Assembly (NCBI GenBank): GCA_021201665.1
Contig: JAJQEO010000038.1
Span: 62,001-126,000 of the forward strand
DNA length: 64,000 bases
Direction of reading: 5' to 3'
DNA from: Lachnospiraceae bacterium
Lineage (GTDB): Bacteria; Bacillota; Clostridia; Lachnospirales; Lachnospiraceae
Shown here one piece after another: positions 1 to 9,164 of this stretch. Position numbers and translations under genes: made by a program. The notes beneath the pieces were generated by a model. The model had not been told where the DNA came from, made no database searches, and saw only the letters and a list, made by a program, of their open reading frames with translations. Each line of letters starts with the position of its first letter. Positions within the stretch are counted from its first letter, which is position 1.

Positions 1-25
1 TAGAGCGCTTAAGGGGAAATGTAAT

Positions 26-1417
26 ATGGATTTTTTTCCGGAAGAGGAGAATAGAGAAAAAGAGAAGACTGAGGAAACCATACAGGAGCATGAACCGAAT
101 CCGGATGAAGAAGCTCATCAGGACCAGCAGCTCATAGAGGCTCTCGAAAGGCGCGCCGACAGGCGCTTCTTCAATGGTATGATACTCGGCCTTGTGCTGG
201 GAATTGCGGCCATGGTTGTGGCGGCGTATGCGCCGGGCGTGATCCGCAGGCTGACCGGGCGGGGCAATCCCGGCGCGGAGGTGCTGACCCAGAGCAGCAC
301 GATTTCAAAGCTTTCCGAGGTACAGGAGCTGATTGAGGCTTATTATCTGAACGAGGTGGACGGCGAGTATCTGGAGTCGTATCTTTTTAAAGGGATCGCT
401 GCCGGGCTGGATGATGCGTACGCAAATTATTACACAGCAGAGGAGCTGTCGTCTGTGATAGATTCGACGAAGGGCGAGTATTATGGGATCGGTGCGACGA
501 TCGGCACGGACACGGAGACCGGCGAGTTTTATGTCGGCGAGGTTTATGAGGGCGGTCCGGCCGAAGAGGGCGGCCTGCAGCCGGATGACCTGGTGCGGGC
601 GGTGGACGGCGAGGCAGCCTCTGAGATGACTTTAAATGAGCTGGTGACGCTGATCAAGTCGAAGGAAACCTTTACGATGACCGTGTACCGCCCTTCCGAG
701 GAGGCGGAGCTGGAGCTGACGATTACCTGTGCGGATGTGATACCGACTTATGTGACCTGGGAGATGCTGGAGGACGGGATCGCATATCTGGAACTGACAG
801 AGTTCACCTCGAGCGCGGTGGAGCAGTTCCAGACTGCCGTAGCGGATCTGAACAGCCAGGGCATGGAGAGCCTGATCGTAGATCTGCGCGACAATCCGGG
901 CGGTCTGCTGACGGCGGTCTGCGATATCCTGGATGAGATTTTGCCGGAAGACGCCCTGATGGTCTATACGGAGGATAAAAATGGTAATCGGGAGGAATAC
1001 AGGGCGGATGATGAGCAGAGCGTGACCTGCACGGTGGCAGTGCTGGTGAATGATGGCAGTGCGAGCGCTTCGGAAATTTTCGCGGGAGCGATCCAGGACT
1101 ATGGAATCGGACCGGTCATCGGCACACAGACCTACGGAAAGGGCGTTGTGCAGAAGACCTATTCGCTCTCGGACGGCTCCGCGTTTAAGATGACGGTGGA
1201 GAATTATTACACGCCGAATGGGCAGGAGATTGACGGAAACGGCATCACGCCGGACATCATCGTGGATGAGGAGGATGAAGAAAACACAGAGACTGCTGTG
1301 GAAAATGTTTCCACAGAGGATGAGTCAGCGGAAGACGGCGATGACAGCACTGTGGATGATACAGAAACGGATGTCGTGCTTGATCGGGCACTGGAGGAGC
1401 TGAGAAGCAATGGATAA
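26..1417 (+). CDS. S41-family C-terminal processing peptidase (CtpA-like), membrane anchored
   Basis: Serine protease of the tail-specific/CtpA family, which trims exported or membrane proteins outside the membrane. The 463-residue chain has an acidic cytoplasmic start, one membrane segment (about 51-69), a PDZ domain (about 145-235) and the S41 catalytic domain. The nucleophile is Ser347 in the SASASE block, with the general base Lys372 in YGKG; the 25-residue spacing is usual for the family. The last 45 residues are a Glu/Asp/Thr-rich tail. AGGGGA precedes the ATG. The next gene starts before this one stops (8-base overlap), so the two are probably translated together. The substrate is unknown. 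Confidence 0.93.
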   Translation: MDFFPEEENREKEKTEETIQEHEPNPDEEAHQDQQLIEALERRADRRFFNGMILGLVLGIAAMVVAAYAPGVIRRLTGRGNPGAEVLTQSSTISKLSEVQELIEAYYLNEVDGEYLESYLFKGIAAGLDDAYANYYTAEELSSVIDSTKGEYYGIGATIGTDTETGEFYVGEVYEGGPAEEGGLQPDDLVRAVDGEAASEMTLNELVTLIKSKETFTMTVYRPSEEAELELTITCADVIPTYVTWEMLEDGIAYLELTEFTSSAVEQFQTAVADLNSQGMESLIVDLRDNPGGLLTAVCDILDEILPEDALMVYTEDKNGNREEYRADDEQSVTCTVAVLVNDGSASASEIFAGAIQDYGIGPVIGTQTYGKGVVQKTYSLSDGSAFKMTVENYYTPNGQEIDGNGITPDIIVDEEDEENTETAVENVSTEDESAEDGDDSTVDDTETDVVLDRALEELRSNG

Positions 1418-2138
1418 CAGAATCATTTTTCGCGGAATGTTGACTGAGCTGAAGACGGCGGCAGACGAAAGGGACGGAATTCTGACTCAGGCAGAAGTCC
1501 GGGAAATCCTTAAGAGTATGCCGCTGGAAGAGGAGCATTTTCAGTTAATTTATGAATACCTTGCGGAGCAGAATATCCGTGTGGTAGAATCCAGAGAGGA
1601 GGGCCAGGAAACGGAAACCGGCGTTCGTCAAAGCCTGACCTTTTACCTGGAAGAGCTGGAACGGCTCGCCCCTGTGGATGACGCGGAGGAGATGCGCCTG
1701 ATTGACCGCGCCAGAGCCGGGGACGGCGAGGCGAAGGAACGCCTGATAGGGATTTATCTCCCGCTAATCTGCTCGATGGCGGAGGAATACGGCGAGGAGA
1801 CCATGTCGGGCGAGGATTTGATTCAGGAGGGAAATCTGGGGCTGCTTCTGGCCGTGGACTCGCTGGGCGAGTTTGAGAGTGCGGCGGCCTGCCGCGCCTG
1901 GATGATCAACATGGCGCGCAAGGCGATGGAGGATGCCATTAAAAGCGGCCAGGACGGACAGAAAATGGACGCCGGCCTGCTTAGCCGGATCAATCATCTG
2001 AATGAGGCAGTACACAATCTGGAGCGCGATCTCGGCCGCAAGGTGTCTGCGGAGGAGGTGTCCGCGTATCTGGAGATGCCGCTGGAGGAGATCGAGGATC
2101 TGCTGCGCGTGGCGGGAGACCAGATAGAGGCCGGATAA
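1410..2138 (+). CDS. sigma-70-like protein lacking region 4
   Basis: The 242-residue protein resembles the front part of a housekeeping sigma factor. A stretch like region 1.1 (about 22-60) is followed by a region 1.2-like block beginning YLEEL (about 78), a region 2 core with EDLIQEGNLGLL (about 132) and a region 3-like helix pair (about 195-235, ERDLGRKVSAEEV). It then stops: no region 4 helix-turn-helix is present. The usual region 2.4 tryptophans are replaced (AWMINMARKA), so normal -10 and -35 recognition looks unlikely. It overlaps the upstream protease gene by 8 bases. It may be a regulator that binds RNA polymerase or a decayed sigma factor; its function is unknown. Confidence 0.7.
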   Translation: MDNRIIFRGMLTELKTAADERDGILTQAEVREILKSMPLEEEHFQLIYEYLAEQNIRVVESREEGQETETGVRQSLTFYLEELERLAPVDDAEEMRLIDRARAGDGEAKERLIGIYLPLICSMAEEYGEETMSGEDLIQEGNLGLLLAVDSLGEFESAAACRAWMINMARKAMEDAIKSGQDGQKMDAGLLSRINHLNEAVHNLERDLGRKVSAEEVSAYLEMPLEEIEDLLRVAGDQIEAG

Positions 2139-2423
2139 GGAGCTGTCGCGGAATCATATGCCCATCTTGCACTGCCTGATACGCGAACCGCAAATTCAAA
2201 AGGCCCCGACGCAGTAAGGTGGGAGCATCGACGGCTGCGCGAAGGAATCGCAGAGGCACCGGATGGATTGCCGCGTGAAGGAACAGCGAGCCAGAAACTA
2301 TTATGCGCAATATAACTTACAAGAAGTTCACCGACCGAAGCGAAGCGTAGATGAGCTTCGCAAGTTAACGACAGGGTTCTGCGAAGCAGGTTCCTGGAGT
2401 ATTACACATTGGAGGGAAAGAAA
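2139..2423. other. repeat-rich gap before pyruvate kinase
   Basis: No gene is seen. The gap is a mosaic of short dispersed repeats. TTGCGGTTCGCGTATCAG recurs, inverted, at 2173-2190 and after the DnaD gene near 28670. ACCGACCGAAGCGAAGCGTAG near 2331 recurs inverted near 51765, inside a larger element. A 35-base block at 2368-2402 recurs at 22081. The pyk ribosome binding site, GGAGGG, follows at 2411. Confidence 0.6.
2368..2402 (+). repeat. 35-base dispersed repeat, copy 1 (pyk leader)
   Basis: This block contains GGGTTCTGCGAAGCAGGTTC, with a short inverted repeat around CTGCGAAGCAG. It is identical over 35 bases to 22081-22115 in the leader of the GH115 gene. It ends nine bases before the pyk ribosome binding site, so it lies in the pyk mRNA leader. 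Confidence 0.85.
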
Positions 2424-3863
2424 ATGAAGAAAACCAAAATTATCTGTACCATGGGTCCTGCGTCGGATGACCGGGAGGTAGTAAAGGCGCTGGCACTTAG
2501 TGGAATGGACATTGCGCGCTTTAATTTTTCGCATGGCACGCACGAGGAACAGAAGGTGCGCTTTGACCGGATCAAAAGTGTGCGCAGGGAGATCAAAAAG
2601 CCGGTTGCCATTCTGCTGGATACAAAGGGTCCGGAGATTCGCACGGGACTGTTGAAAAACGGAGGTCCGGTGACCCTTACGGCAGGGGAAGAGTTTATTC
2701 TGACCTCCGAGGTGATCGAGGGAGATGAGAGAAAAGTCAGCCAGACCTATCCGCAGCTTTCAGAGGATGTGAAGCCGGGAGACCGGATCCTGATTGACGA
2801 CGGGCTGATCGGACTCAAGGTAAAGGAAATCAGGGGTACGGATATTGTCTGTACCATTGAGAACGGCGGCAGCCTCGGACAGAGGAAGGGCGTGAATGTG
2901 CCGAACGTAAAGGTAAATCTTCCGGGAATTACCGAAAAAGACCGGGAGGATATTATTTTCGGCATAGAAGAAGGCATTGACTTTATCGCGGCTTCCTTTG
3001 TGCGCGACGCGGATGCGATCAAAGAGATCAAAGCGATTTTAAAGGAGCATGGCGCGGACCATGTCGGCGTAATCGCGAAGATCGAGAATGCGGAAGGCAT
3101 TCAGAATATAGACAAAATCATTCAGGCGTCGGACGGCGTCATGGTGGCGCGCGGCGACATGGGCGTGGAAATCCCGGCCTATGAGGTGCCGCATGTGCAG
3201 CGGACGATTGTTGAGAAGTGCAATAAGAGATATAAGCCGGTCATCATCGCGACGCAGATGCTCGATTCCATGATCCGCAACCCGCGTCCGACCCGCGCGG
3301 AGGTGACGGACGTGGCGAACGCGATCCGCGAGGGCGCTGACGCGATCATGCTTTCCGGGGAGACTGCGGCGGGCAAATATCCGTTGGAGGCGCTGAAAAT
3401 GATGACCCAGATCGCGGAGACGACGGAGGGCTATAATCAGGACAAATTCCAGACAAAGGAGTACCGCGGGCTGCGCGGAGATGTGAATGTATCGAACGCG
3501 GTGGGTATGGCGGCAATCTCGACGGCCATCAATATTCAGGCGGACTGTATCGTGACGCCGACCATGACCGGACAGACGGCGCGCCTGATGTCGAATTTCC
3601 GGGCACCGATTCCGATTTACGCGATTTCGCCGAACGACTGGGCACTCAGAAGAATGCAGATTTACTGGGGCGTGACTCCGCTGCAGGGCTATGCGGAGGA
3701 TACGACCGAGCATATTATTTCCCACGCGATGTATATAGTGAAAAGAGACGGCTATGTAAAACCGGGCGATATGGTCGTGTTCACCGCGGGCGATCCCGCG
3801 ACCAATGAGGTAAAAGGGAAGGGTGCGATGACGAACATGATGCATGTCATTCAGGCGAAGTGA
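2424..3863 (+). CDS. pyk: pyruvate kinase
   Basis: Catalyses the last step of glycolysis, phosphoenolpyruvate plus ADP to pyruvate plus ATP, in the cytoplasm. Family hallmarks are all present: TMGPAS near the start, RFNFSHGTHEE, LDTKGPEIRTG, the metal and substrate site AKIENAEGI, and ATQMLDSM with SGETAAGKYP before the C-terminal allosteric domain. At 479 residues it is the short form, without the extra phosphohistidine-like tail seen in Bacillus enzymes. The ATG at 2424 is preceded by GGAGGG at the right spacing; a longer TTG start at 2409 is less likely. It appears to be transcribed alone. Confidence 0.97.
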   Translation: MKKTKIICTMGPASDDREVVKALALSGMDIARFNFSHGTHEEQKVRFDRIKSVRREIKKPVAILLDTKGPEIRTGLLKNGGPVTLTAGEEFILTSEVIEGDERKVSQTYPQLSEDVKPGDRILIDDGLIGLKVKEIRGTDIVCTIENGGSLGQRKGVNVPNVKVNLPGITEKDREDIIFGIEEGIDFIAASFVRDADAIKEIKAILKEHGADHVGVIAKIENAEGIQNIDKIIQASDGVMVARGDMGVEIPAYEVPHVQRTIVEKCNKRYKPVIIATQMLDSMIRNPRPTRAEVTDVANAIREGADAIMLSGETAAGKYPLEALKMMTQIAETTEGYNQDKFQTKEYRGLRGDVNVSNAVGMAAISTAINIQADCIVTPTMTGQTARLMSNFRAPIPIYAISPNDWALRRMQIYWGVTPLQGYAEDTTEHIISHAMYIVKRDGYVKPGDMVVFTAGDPATNEVKGKGAMTNMMHVIQAK

Positions 3864-4097
3864 CCTGCAGGAGATGTAATCGAAACAGATGTGCGGGAGG
3901 CGGCCGGCTGATAAAGCTAAGAAAACATTAATATTTTCTTGCCCTTTATTTAACAGCTGTTTGTTAATCTGAAAGAAAAAATTGTTCCTGCTGTTCTTCC
4001 TGCATTCTGACAGGAATACAGGATTTTCGGCAGGATGGCACAGGTAAGGCAGGATATTGCAGAAGTATTGGCGCGGCCAGGAGAAAAGAGGGCAGAT

Positions 4098-4799
4098 ATG
4101 TACAATATACTGGTATGTGACGACGAAAAAGAGATCGTGGACGCGATTGAAATTTACCTGACTCAGGAGGGCTTCCGTGTGATTAAGGCTTATGACGGCG
4201 AGCAGGCGCTTGCGATCCTGCGGCAGCAGGAGATCCACCTGCTGCTCCTCGACCTGATGATGCCGAAGATGGACGGCATCCACGCGATCATGAAGATCCG
4301 CGAAGAGTACAGCATCCCGATCATCATTCTTTCAGCAAAAACGCAGGACACGGACAAGGTCCTCGGTCTGAATCTGGGGGCAGACGATTACATCGCGAAG
4401 CCGTTTAATCCTCTGGAGCTGACCGCGCGGGTGAAATCTCAGATCCGGCGTTATACCAATTTCGGAGCGGCTTCTGAGGCGGCTGTTTCCGAGCATGTCT
4501 ATACCACCGGGACTCTGGTGATTAATGACGACCGCAAGGAAGTCACGGTGGACGGCGAGATGGTGAAGCTGACCAGGATCGAGTACAATATTCTTCTGTT
4601 CCTGGTGAAAAACAAGGGCAAGGTCTTTTCCATTGACCAGATCTATGAGGAGATCTGGAAGGAGGAGGCGTTTGGCGCGGACAACACGGTTACTGTGCAT
4701 ATCCGCCATATCCGCGAGAAGATTGAGATTGATCCGAAAAACCCCAAGTACCTCAAGGTAATCTGGGGAATCGGCTACAAGGTGGAGAATATCCAGTGA
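4098..4799 (+). CDS. OmpR/PhoB-family response regulator
   Basis: DNA-binding response regulator of a two-component system. The receiver domain (1-118) has the acidic pair Asp8/Asp9, the phosphorylated Asp52 in LLLLDLMMP, Ser79 and Lys101 (AKPFNP). The winged-helix output domain (about 133-233) ends with the RHIREKIE and GIGYK motifs of the family. The start at 4098 gives a normal 233-residue regulator; the open frame reaches further upstream without a ribosome binding site. The kinase gene begins inside this stop codon (4-base overlap), so the two form an operon. The signal sensed is unknown. Confidence 0.95.
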   Translation: MYNILVCDDEKEIVDAIEIYLTQEGFRVIKAYDGEQALAILRQQEIHLLLLDLMMPKMDGIHAIMKIREEYSIPIIILSAKTQDTDKVLGLNLGADDYIAKPFNPLELTARVKSQIRRYTNFGAASEAAVSEHVYTTGTLVINDDRKEVTVDGEMVKLTRIEYNILLFLVKNKGKVFSIDQIYEEIWKEEAFGADNTVTVHIRHIREKIEIDPKNPKYLKVIWGIGYKVENIQ

Positions 4800-7384
4800 A
4801 AAAACTGATTTGCAAAAAGCCGGTCCGGGTGCTTCTGATTCTTCTCGGGGCAGCCGCGGCCGGCATCCTTTTTTACTGCCTGGCGACGGTCAGCTTCTGG
4901 ATGGAGGATTCGTTCAGCCTGAGTGAATTTTCCAGGAGCTATGAGCAGTCGGAGCTGTTTTTCCGCCAGGTGGATACGGTGCTTTCCAATAAAATAAAGG
5001 GGCAGGACAACGCGCGCCTGCTGGAGACGGATGGAGAGCTGGATCTGGAAAAACAGATTGATATTCAGTCCTATGACACAGTGGGCAATACGGTTCAGGA
5101 TATGAATACCACCTATCTGCTGGGAGATTTGCTGAATTTTTATGAAAATGGAGGATGGCAGGCGCTTCATGATGCGATCACGGCGGCGGCAGGCGACAGT
5201 ACGCGTGATACAGGTGAGATACTCGACGAGCAGTCCGATACGCTGGAGACCATCACGCCGGTGACCGGGATTACGCTTGCGGAGTGCTCCCGCTGGTACT
5301 CAGATCCGGCAGGTTATGTCGAGGAGATGTATACGCTGCTTTGCGAGGCCTGTGAGGATATTTACGCGCACTATGTGGAATATACCACCGTACAGGATGA
5401 GAGCTGGTCGGCCAAGGCGCCGTCCAACCTGCTTTATTATATTGAAAATACTTCAAATGGCGAGGTTTATACAAATATCTCTGCGGACTCTTATGAAGAG
5501 GCAGTTGCCGCGGCAGAGGCGGAGGAAGCGTTTACCAGCCTTTATGAGGGCGAGCGCAGCTTCAATATTATGGTGACGAATCCAGACCGGGTGCTGAATG
5601 CCGAGGCGTCGGAATGGTTTTTGCAGGAACGTTTTGTCGGCACGAATGAAAAGATTTATCTGGCAGTGGATACCTCTTATCCGGTGAGCGATGAGCTGCA
5701 GACCTGGTCAGACTACTACGCGCAGCGGGAAACTATCGTCTGGAGGGCGAGTGCCGGGGCAGCTTTCAGCCTCGTGCTTCTGTTGTTCTGCTTTCTTTGC
5801 TCAGCAGCAGCGGCGGGCCAAAAAGAGGAAGACTCCTGGCCGATGCTTCTGCGGATTGATTCTGTTCCGACCGAGCTGGCCGCAGGGGTATATCTGATTG
5901 CCCTGATTATTTATGCGCTGATTGTGACCGGGTGGCAGCGTGTGGCTGGGGTGCTGCCGGGGGAGGAAAAACTGAAAGCGGCAGTTGTGGCGGCCTCCGC
6001 GTATCTGGTGTTTCTTTCAGCAGTACTGGCGTTTATCCGGCGGTTTCGGGCGAAAACTCTCTGGTCGAATTCCGTCACGCGCACGCTGCTCGTCACCTGG
6101 AGGCAGGTGAATTCCTCGCGGGCCGCTTCCGGCCAGCTGATCGTACTTTACATTGCCTTCTTTGTCCTGAATTTTCTGTTCCTTCTGCTGTTCGGGCGTG
6201 TCGGACTGGTGCTTGTGGTTCTGCTGGACATTGCTGTGCTGCTGTATCTGATGCGTGACATGGCCGGAAAGCAGAGCATCTATGAGGGCATACATCAGAT
6301 TTCCCAGGGAGATCTGAACTACCGGATTGACACCGGGGCTTTGCAGGGAGACTCCCGGAAAATGGCGGAAGCGGTCAATGAGATGGGAGAGAGTCTCTGC
6401 GGAGCACTGGAAGCCATAGTGAAAAATGAACGGCTGAAGGCAGAACTGATTACGAACGTTTCGCATGATCTGAAGACGCCGCTCACTTCGATTGTCAATT
6501 ATGTCGATCTGCTGAAAAGGGAGACGCTCCTGACAGAGCGGGCGAGGGGCTATATCGAGGTGCTTGACCAGAAATCCCAGCGGCTGAAGCAGCTGACCGA
6601 GGATCTGGTAGAGGCAAGCAAAATCAGCTCCGGCAATATCGAGCTGGATATTGTGCGGCTGCAGGTACAGAGTATGCTGATGCAGGCCTGCGGTGAGTTT
6701 GAGGAACGCCTGGAAGAGCATGGACTGACGACCATGTGGCAGCTGGAAAAAGAGCCGGTCTTTATCATGGCGGACGGACGGCAGCTCTGGCGCATCCTGG
6801 AAAATCTGCTGGGAAATGTCTGCAAATACGCGAAGGAGCATACCGAGGTCCGGGTTACCTTGAGACGGGGAAGTGCCTCAGACGTCTCTGTACCTGATCG
6901 ATCCGGAAACGTAGCAGATGCCTCTGTGGCTGATCGGTTCGGAAGCGTGGCAGACGTCTCTGCGCCTGATTGGCCCGGAAGCGTGGCAGACATCCCTGTG
7001 GCTGATCGGTCCGGAGGCGCCTCAGACGTTCATGCTCAGGATTTGCCCCGGAGCAAGTCAGCCATTGCCCGAAAGCTGAATTACTCCGGGAATGCCGCTT
7101 CCGGTCGCGGATTTTCCTTGTCGGAGCAGGAAATCATGATCGAGATACGAAACGTCTCCCGCGATCAGATCAACGTGGAGGTAGACGAGCTGACCGGGCG
7201 CTTTGTCCGGGGCGACGCAAGCCGCAGCACGGAGGGAAGCGGGCTGGGGCTTTCTATCGCGCAGAACCTGACGGAGCTGCTTGACGGTCGTTTTGAGCTT
7301 TCGCTGGATGACGGATTCTTCGCCGCACGTATGTATTTTTCAGTTGCTCCTGATTCTGAATCTTCTGAACCGCCGCAGCTTTGA
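4796..7384 (+). CDS. sensor histidine kinase with a tandem-repeat insert in the ATPase domain
   Basis: Membrane sensor partner of the response regulator just upstream. It has an N-terminal membrane segment (about 10-30), a large outside domain to about 315, then several more membrane helices (to about 488), a linker and a HisKA domain with phospho-acceptor His557 in VSHDLKTPL. The ATPase domain has its N box near 669 (ENLLGNVCKYA) and a GSGLGLS box near 816. The usual DxGxG box is replaced by an NVSRDQINVEV-type stretch, which is known in clostridial kinases. Between the N box and this stretch sits an insert of about 70 residues containing four 12-residue repeats. The start is GTG, overlapping the regulator stop. 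Confidence 0.9.
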   Translation: MKKLICKKPVRVLLILLGAAAAGILFYCLATVSFWMEDSFSLSEFSRSYEQSELFFRQVDTVLSNKIKGQDNARLLETDGELDLEKQIDIQSYDTVGNTVQDMNTTYLLGDLLNFYENGGWQALHDAITAAAGDSTRDTGEILDEQSDTLETITPVTGITLAECSRWYSDPAGYVEEMYTLLCEACEDIYAHYVEYTTVQDESWSAKAPSNLLYYIENTSNGEVYTNISADSYEEAVAAAEAEEAFTSLYEGERSFNIMVTNPDRVLNAEASEWFLQERFVGTNEKIYLAVDTSYPVSDELQTWSDYYAQRETIVWRASAGAAFSLVLLLFCFLCSAAAAGQKEEDSWPMLLRIDSVPTELAAGVYLIALIIYALIVTGWQRVAGVLPGEEKLKAAVVAASAYLVFLSAVLAFIRRFRAKTLWSNSVTRTLLVTWRQVNSSRAASGQLIVLYIAFFVLNFLFLLLFGRVGLVLVVLLDIAVLLYLMRDMAGKQSIYEGIHQISQGDLNYRIDTGALQGDSRKMAEAVNEMGESLCGALEAIVKNERLKAELITNVSHDLKTPLTSIVNYVDLLKRETLLTERARGYIEVLDQKSQRLKQLTEDLVEASKISSGNIELDIVRLQVQSMLMQACGEFEERLEEHGLTTMWQLEKEPVFIMADGRQLWRILENLLGNVCKYAKEHTEVRVTLRRGSASDVSVPDRSGNVADASVADRFGSVADVSAPDWPGSVADIPVADRSGGASDVHAQDLPRSKSAIARKLNYSGNAASGRGFSLSEQEIMIEIRNVSRDQINVEVDELTGRFVRGDASRSTEGSGLGLSIAQNLTELLDGRFELSLDDGFFAARMYFSVAPDSESSEPPQL
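6896..7039 (+). repeat. 36-bp in-frame tandem repeat in the histidine kinase
   Basis: Four imperfect copies of a 36-base unit encode 12-residue repeats of the form DRxGxVADxSVA, with a partial copy just before. They occupy residues 701-748, inside the ATP-binding domain. The unit length is a multiple of three, so copy-number change keeps the frame. Confidence 0.9.
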
Positions 7385-7501
7385 TCACTTTGAGGATACC
7401 GGGTCAGGCTGTTTTATGCCACAGGCGATTACGAGGGTATTCAGGACTGCAGCATCGCTCAAAAGATGTATAAAATTTCTGTGAAATTAAAAGGCTATCC
7501 G

Positions 7502-7530
7502 TTGACATTCCTTTGAATTAGGCGTAAAGT
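7502..7530 (+). promoter_or_regulatory. sigma-70 type promoter for the zinc-ribbon/DUF5685/DnaJ operon
   Basis: TTGACA (7502-7507) is followed after exactly 17 bases by TAAAGT (7525-7530). It lies in the AT-rich gap after the kinase and about 65 bases before the first gene of the operon. Confidence 0.6.
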
Positions 7531-7595
7531 TTCTTCAAATTAAACAATATTGTACCAAAACATATATTAACGAAGGAATGCGAGGCGTATTTTTT

Positions 7596-8003
7596 ATGAG
7601 AAGGAAAATATCAGATTTTTTTTCAAACTTTATGTCCGGGCGGTATGGCACGGATGACCTGTCCAAGTTTATGCTGGCCGTCTGCCTGGTACTGCTGATC
7701 ATTAATATTTTTACCAGCCAGCCGATTGTCTACATCCTGGCACTTGTTCTGCTGGTATGGAGTTACTTCCGTATGTTTTCGAGAAACTATGTGCAGCGCA
7801 GTGCGGAGAATGAGAAATATATGGATATCGTCCAAAGCATCCGGGGACGCTTTGGAAAAGCGGAACGGCGCGCAAAGCAGTCGAAGGATTTCCATATTTA
7901 TAAATGTCCTTCCTGCGGACAGAAGATCCGCGTCCCGCGTGGAAAGGGAAAAATCTGCATCACCTGCCCGAAGTGCCGCAAAGAGTTTCAGAAGAGAAGC
8001 TAA
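7596..8003 (+). CDS. small membrane protein with C-terminal zinc ribbon
   Basis: A 135-residue protein of unknown function. Two membrane helices (about 25-43 and 47-62) are followed by a basic cytoplasmic segment and a zinc ribbon made of CPSCGQ and, about 20 residues later, CPKCRKEF. I chose the ATG at 7596 because GAGG lies ten bases upstream; an ATG at 7578 has a purine run immediately against it. It is the first gene of a tight operon: the DUF5685 gene follows after 6 bases and a J-domain gene after that. The arrangement suggests a membrane-linked step in metal or protein handling, but this is only inference. Confidence 0.75.
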   Translation: MRRKISDFFSNFMSGRYGTDDLSKFMLAVCLVLLIINIFTSQPIVYILALVLLVWSYFRMFSRNYVQRSAENEKYMDIVQSIRGRFGKAERRAKQSKDFHIYKCPSCGQKIRVPRGKGKICITCPKCRKEFQKRS

Positions 8004-8009
8004 GAGCAG

Positions 8010-9116
8010 ATGTTTGGGTATATTTATATCAATGAGCAGGAACTGAAGCTGAGGGAGTATACGACCTACCGCAGCTTTTACTGCGGGCTGTGTCAGGAGC
8101 TGCACCACCGCTATGGCAGGAGAGCGCAGTTGGTGCTGAACTATGACACGACCTTTCTCGCAATCCTGCTGACAGGCCTTTATGAGCCGGAGACCCTCTT
8201 TGAAGAAAAGCGATGTCTGCTGCATCCGGTGCATAAGCATTCGATGGCTCAAAATGATGCGGTCAGCTACGCGGCGGATATGTGCGTGCTGCTGGCATAC
8301 CAGAAGGCTCAGGATGACTGGGAGGATGAACGCAGGCTGTCAGGAAAAACCCTTTCGGCATTATTGAAATCTTCCTATGAGAAAATCGCGGCCAAATATC
8401 CGAGGCAGTCAAAGGCAGTTGAGGAGAATATACGTCTGCTTCACGAGGTGGAAAAAGAGTGGCTCGATCAAAAGGAAGCATCCGGCCGACCAACAGATCT
8501 GGACTACGTGGCAGGCCTGACGGGGAATTTTCTGGCGGAGCTGTTTGTCTGGAAGGATGACATCTGGCAGGACGATCTGAGACAAATAGGCTTTTATCTG
8601 GGGAAATTTATTTATCTGATGGATGCCCTTGAAGATATTGAAAAAGACCGCAAAAAAGGGAATTATAATCTGTTTTCGGCTGTATTAACCTCTGCTGATG
8701 CTTCCGGCTGCACAGCATCTGGAAATGCTTCTTCCGGAAATGCTTCTTCCGGCGGCGCCGCGTCAAGCGTTGCCGCATCTGCAAATGCTGCACCAGATGG
8801 CATCGCTTCGGATGGCAATGCTTCCGGCGGCACTGTCTCCGGGACTGCCACGCCAGATAGTACTGCTGCCGGCGATGCAGCCCCGGTTTCTGCGGATTCG
8901 AATCTGGCCGAAGTGATCTGGCAGGAGCCTTTAAAGAGTGAGATTCAGAAGGTTCTGACTGGCATGATGACGGAGGCCTCGCGCGCGTTTGAGCGTCTGC
9001 CGGTTCTGGAATACGCGCCGATTATCCGCAACATCCTGTATTCCGGCGTCTGGTGCAAATATTCAGCACTGCAGGAAAAGACCGGGTCCCCAAAAAGCGG
9101 CGGCCGCTGGTCATGA
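8010..9116 (+). CDS. DUF5685 family protein with low-complexity insert
   Basis: I recognise the N-terminus (MFGYIYINEQELKLREY, then FYCGLCQELHHRYG) as the DUF5685 family, which has no known function. The chain looks all-helical; LMDALEDIEKDRKKGNYN resembles the acidic helix of terpene-synthase-like folds, but I do not claim that activity. Directly after that helix is an insert of about 70 residues (about 230-300) made of Ala/Ser/Gly/Asn repeats such as ASGNASSG, after which the conserved C-terminal part resumes. It lies 6 bases after the zinc-ribbon gene and 48 bases before the J-domain gene. Confidence 0.8.
   Translation: MFGYIYINEQELKLREYTTYRSFYCGLCQELHHRYGRRAQLVLNYDTTFLAILLTGLYEPETLFEEKRCLLHPVHKHSMAQNDAVSYAADMCVLLAYQKAQDDWEDERRLSGKTLSALLKSSYEKIAAKYPRQSKAVEENIRLLHEVEKEWLDQKEASGRPTDLDYVAGLTGNFLAELFVWKDDIWQDDLRQIGFYLGKFIYLMDALEDIEKDRKKGNYNLFSAVLTSADASGCTASGNASSGNASSGGAASSVAASANAAPDGIASDGNASGGTVSGTATPDSTAAGDAAPVSADSNLAEVIWQEPLKSEIQKVLTGMMTEASRAFERLPVLEYAPIIRNILYSGVWCKYSALQEKTGSPKSGGRWS
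8695..8912 (+). repeat. in-frame Ala/Ser/Gly-rich repeat region in the DUF5685 gene
   Basis: Degenerate short repeats built on GCTTCCGG and GCATCTGG encode a run rich in Ala, Ser, Gly and Asn. The region sits between two well-folded parts of the protein, and its composition differs sharply from the flanks. Confidence 0.8.
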
Positions 9117-9164
9117 CAGGATATACGGCGGTTTCGAAAGAGAAACACGGCGTTGGAGGAGAAT

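Noticed and set aside
3039-4283. Open frame of 414 codons on the minus strand
   Set aside because: It runs opposite pyruvate kinase, the intergenic gap and the response regulator, with His/Arg-rich nonsense composition.
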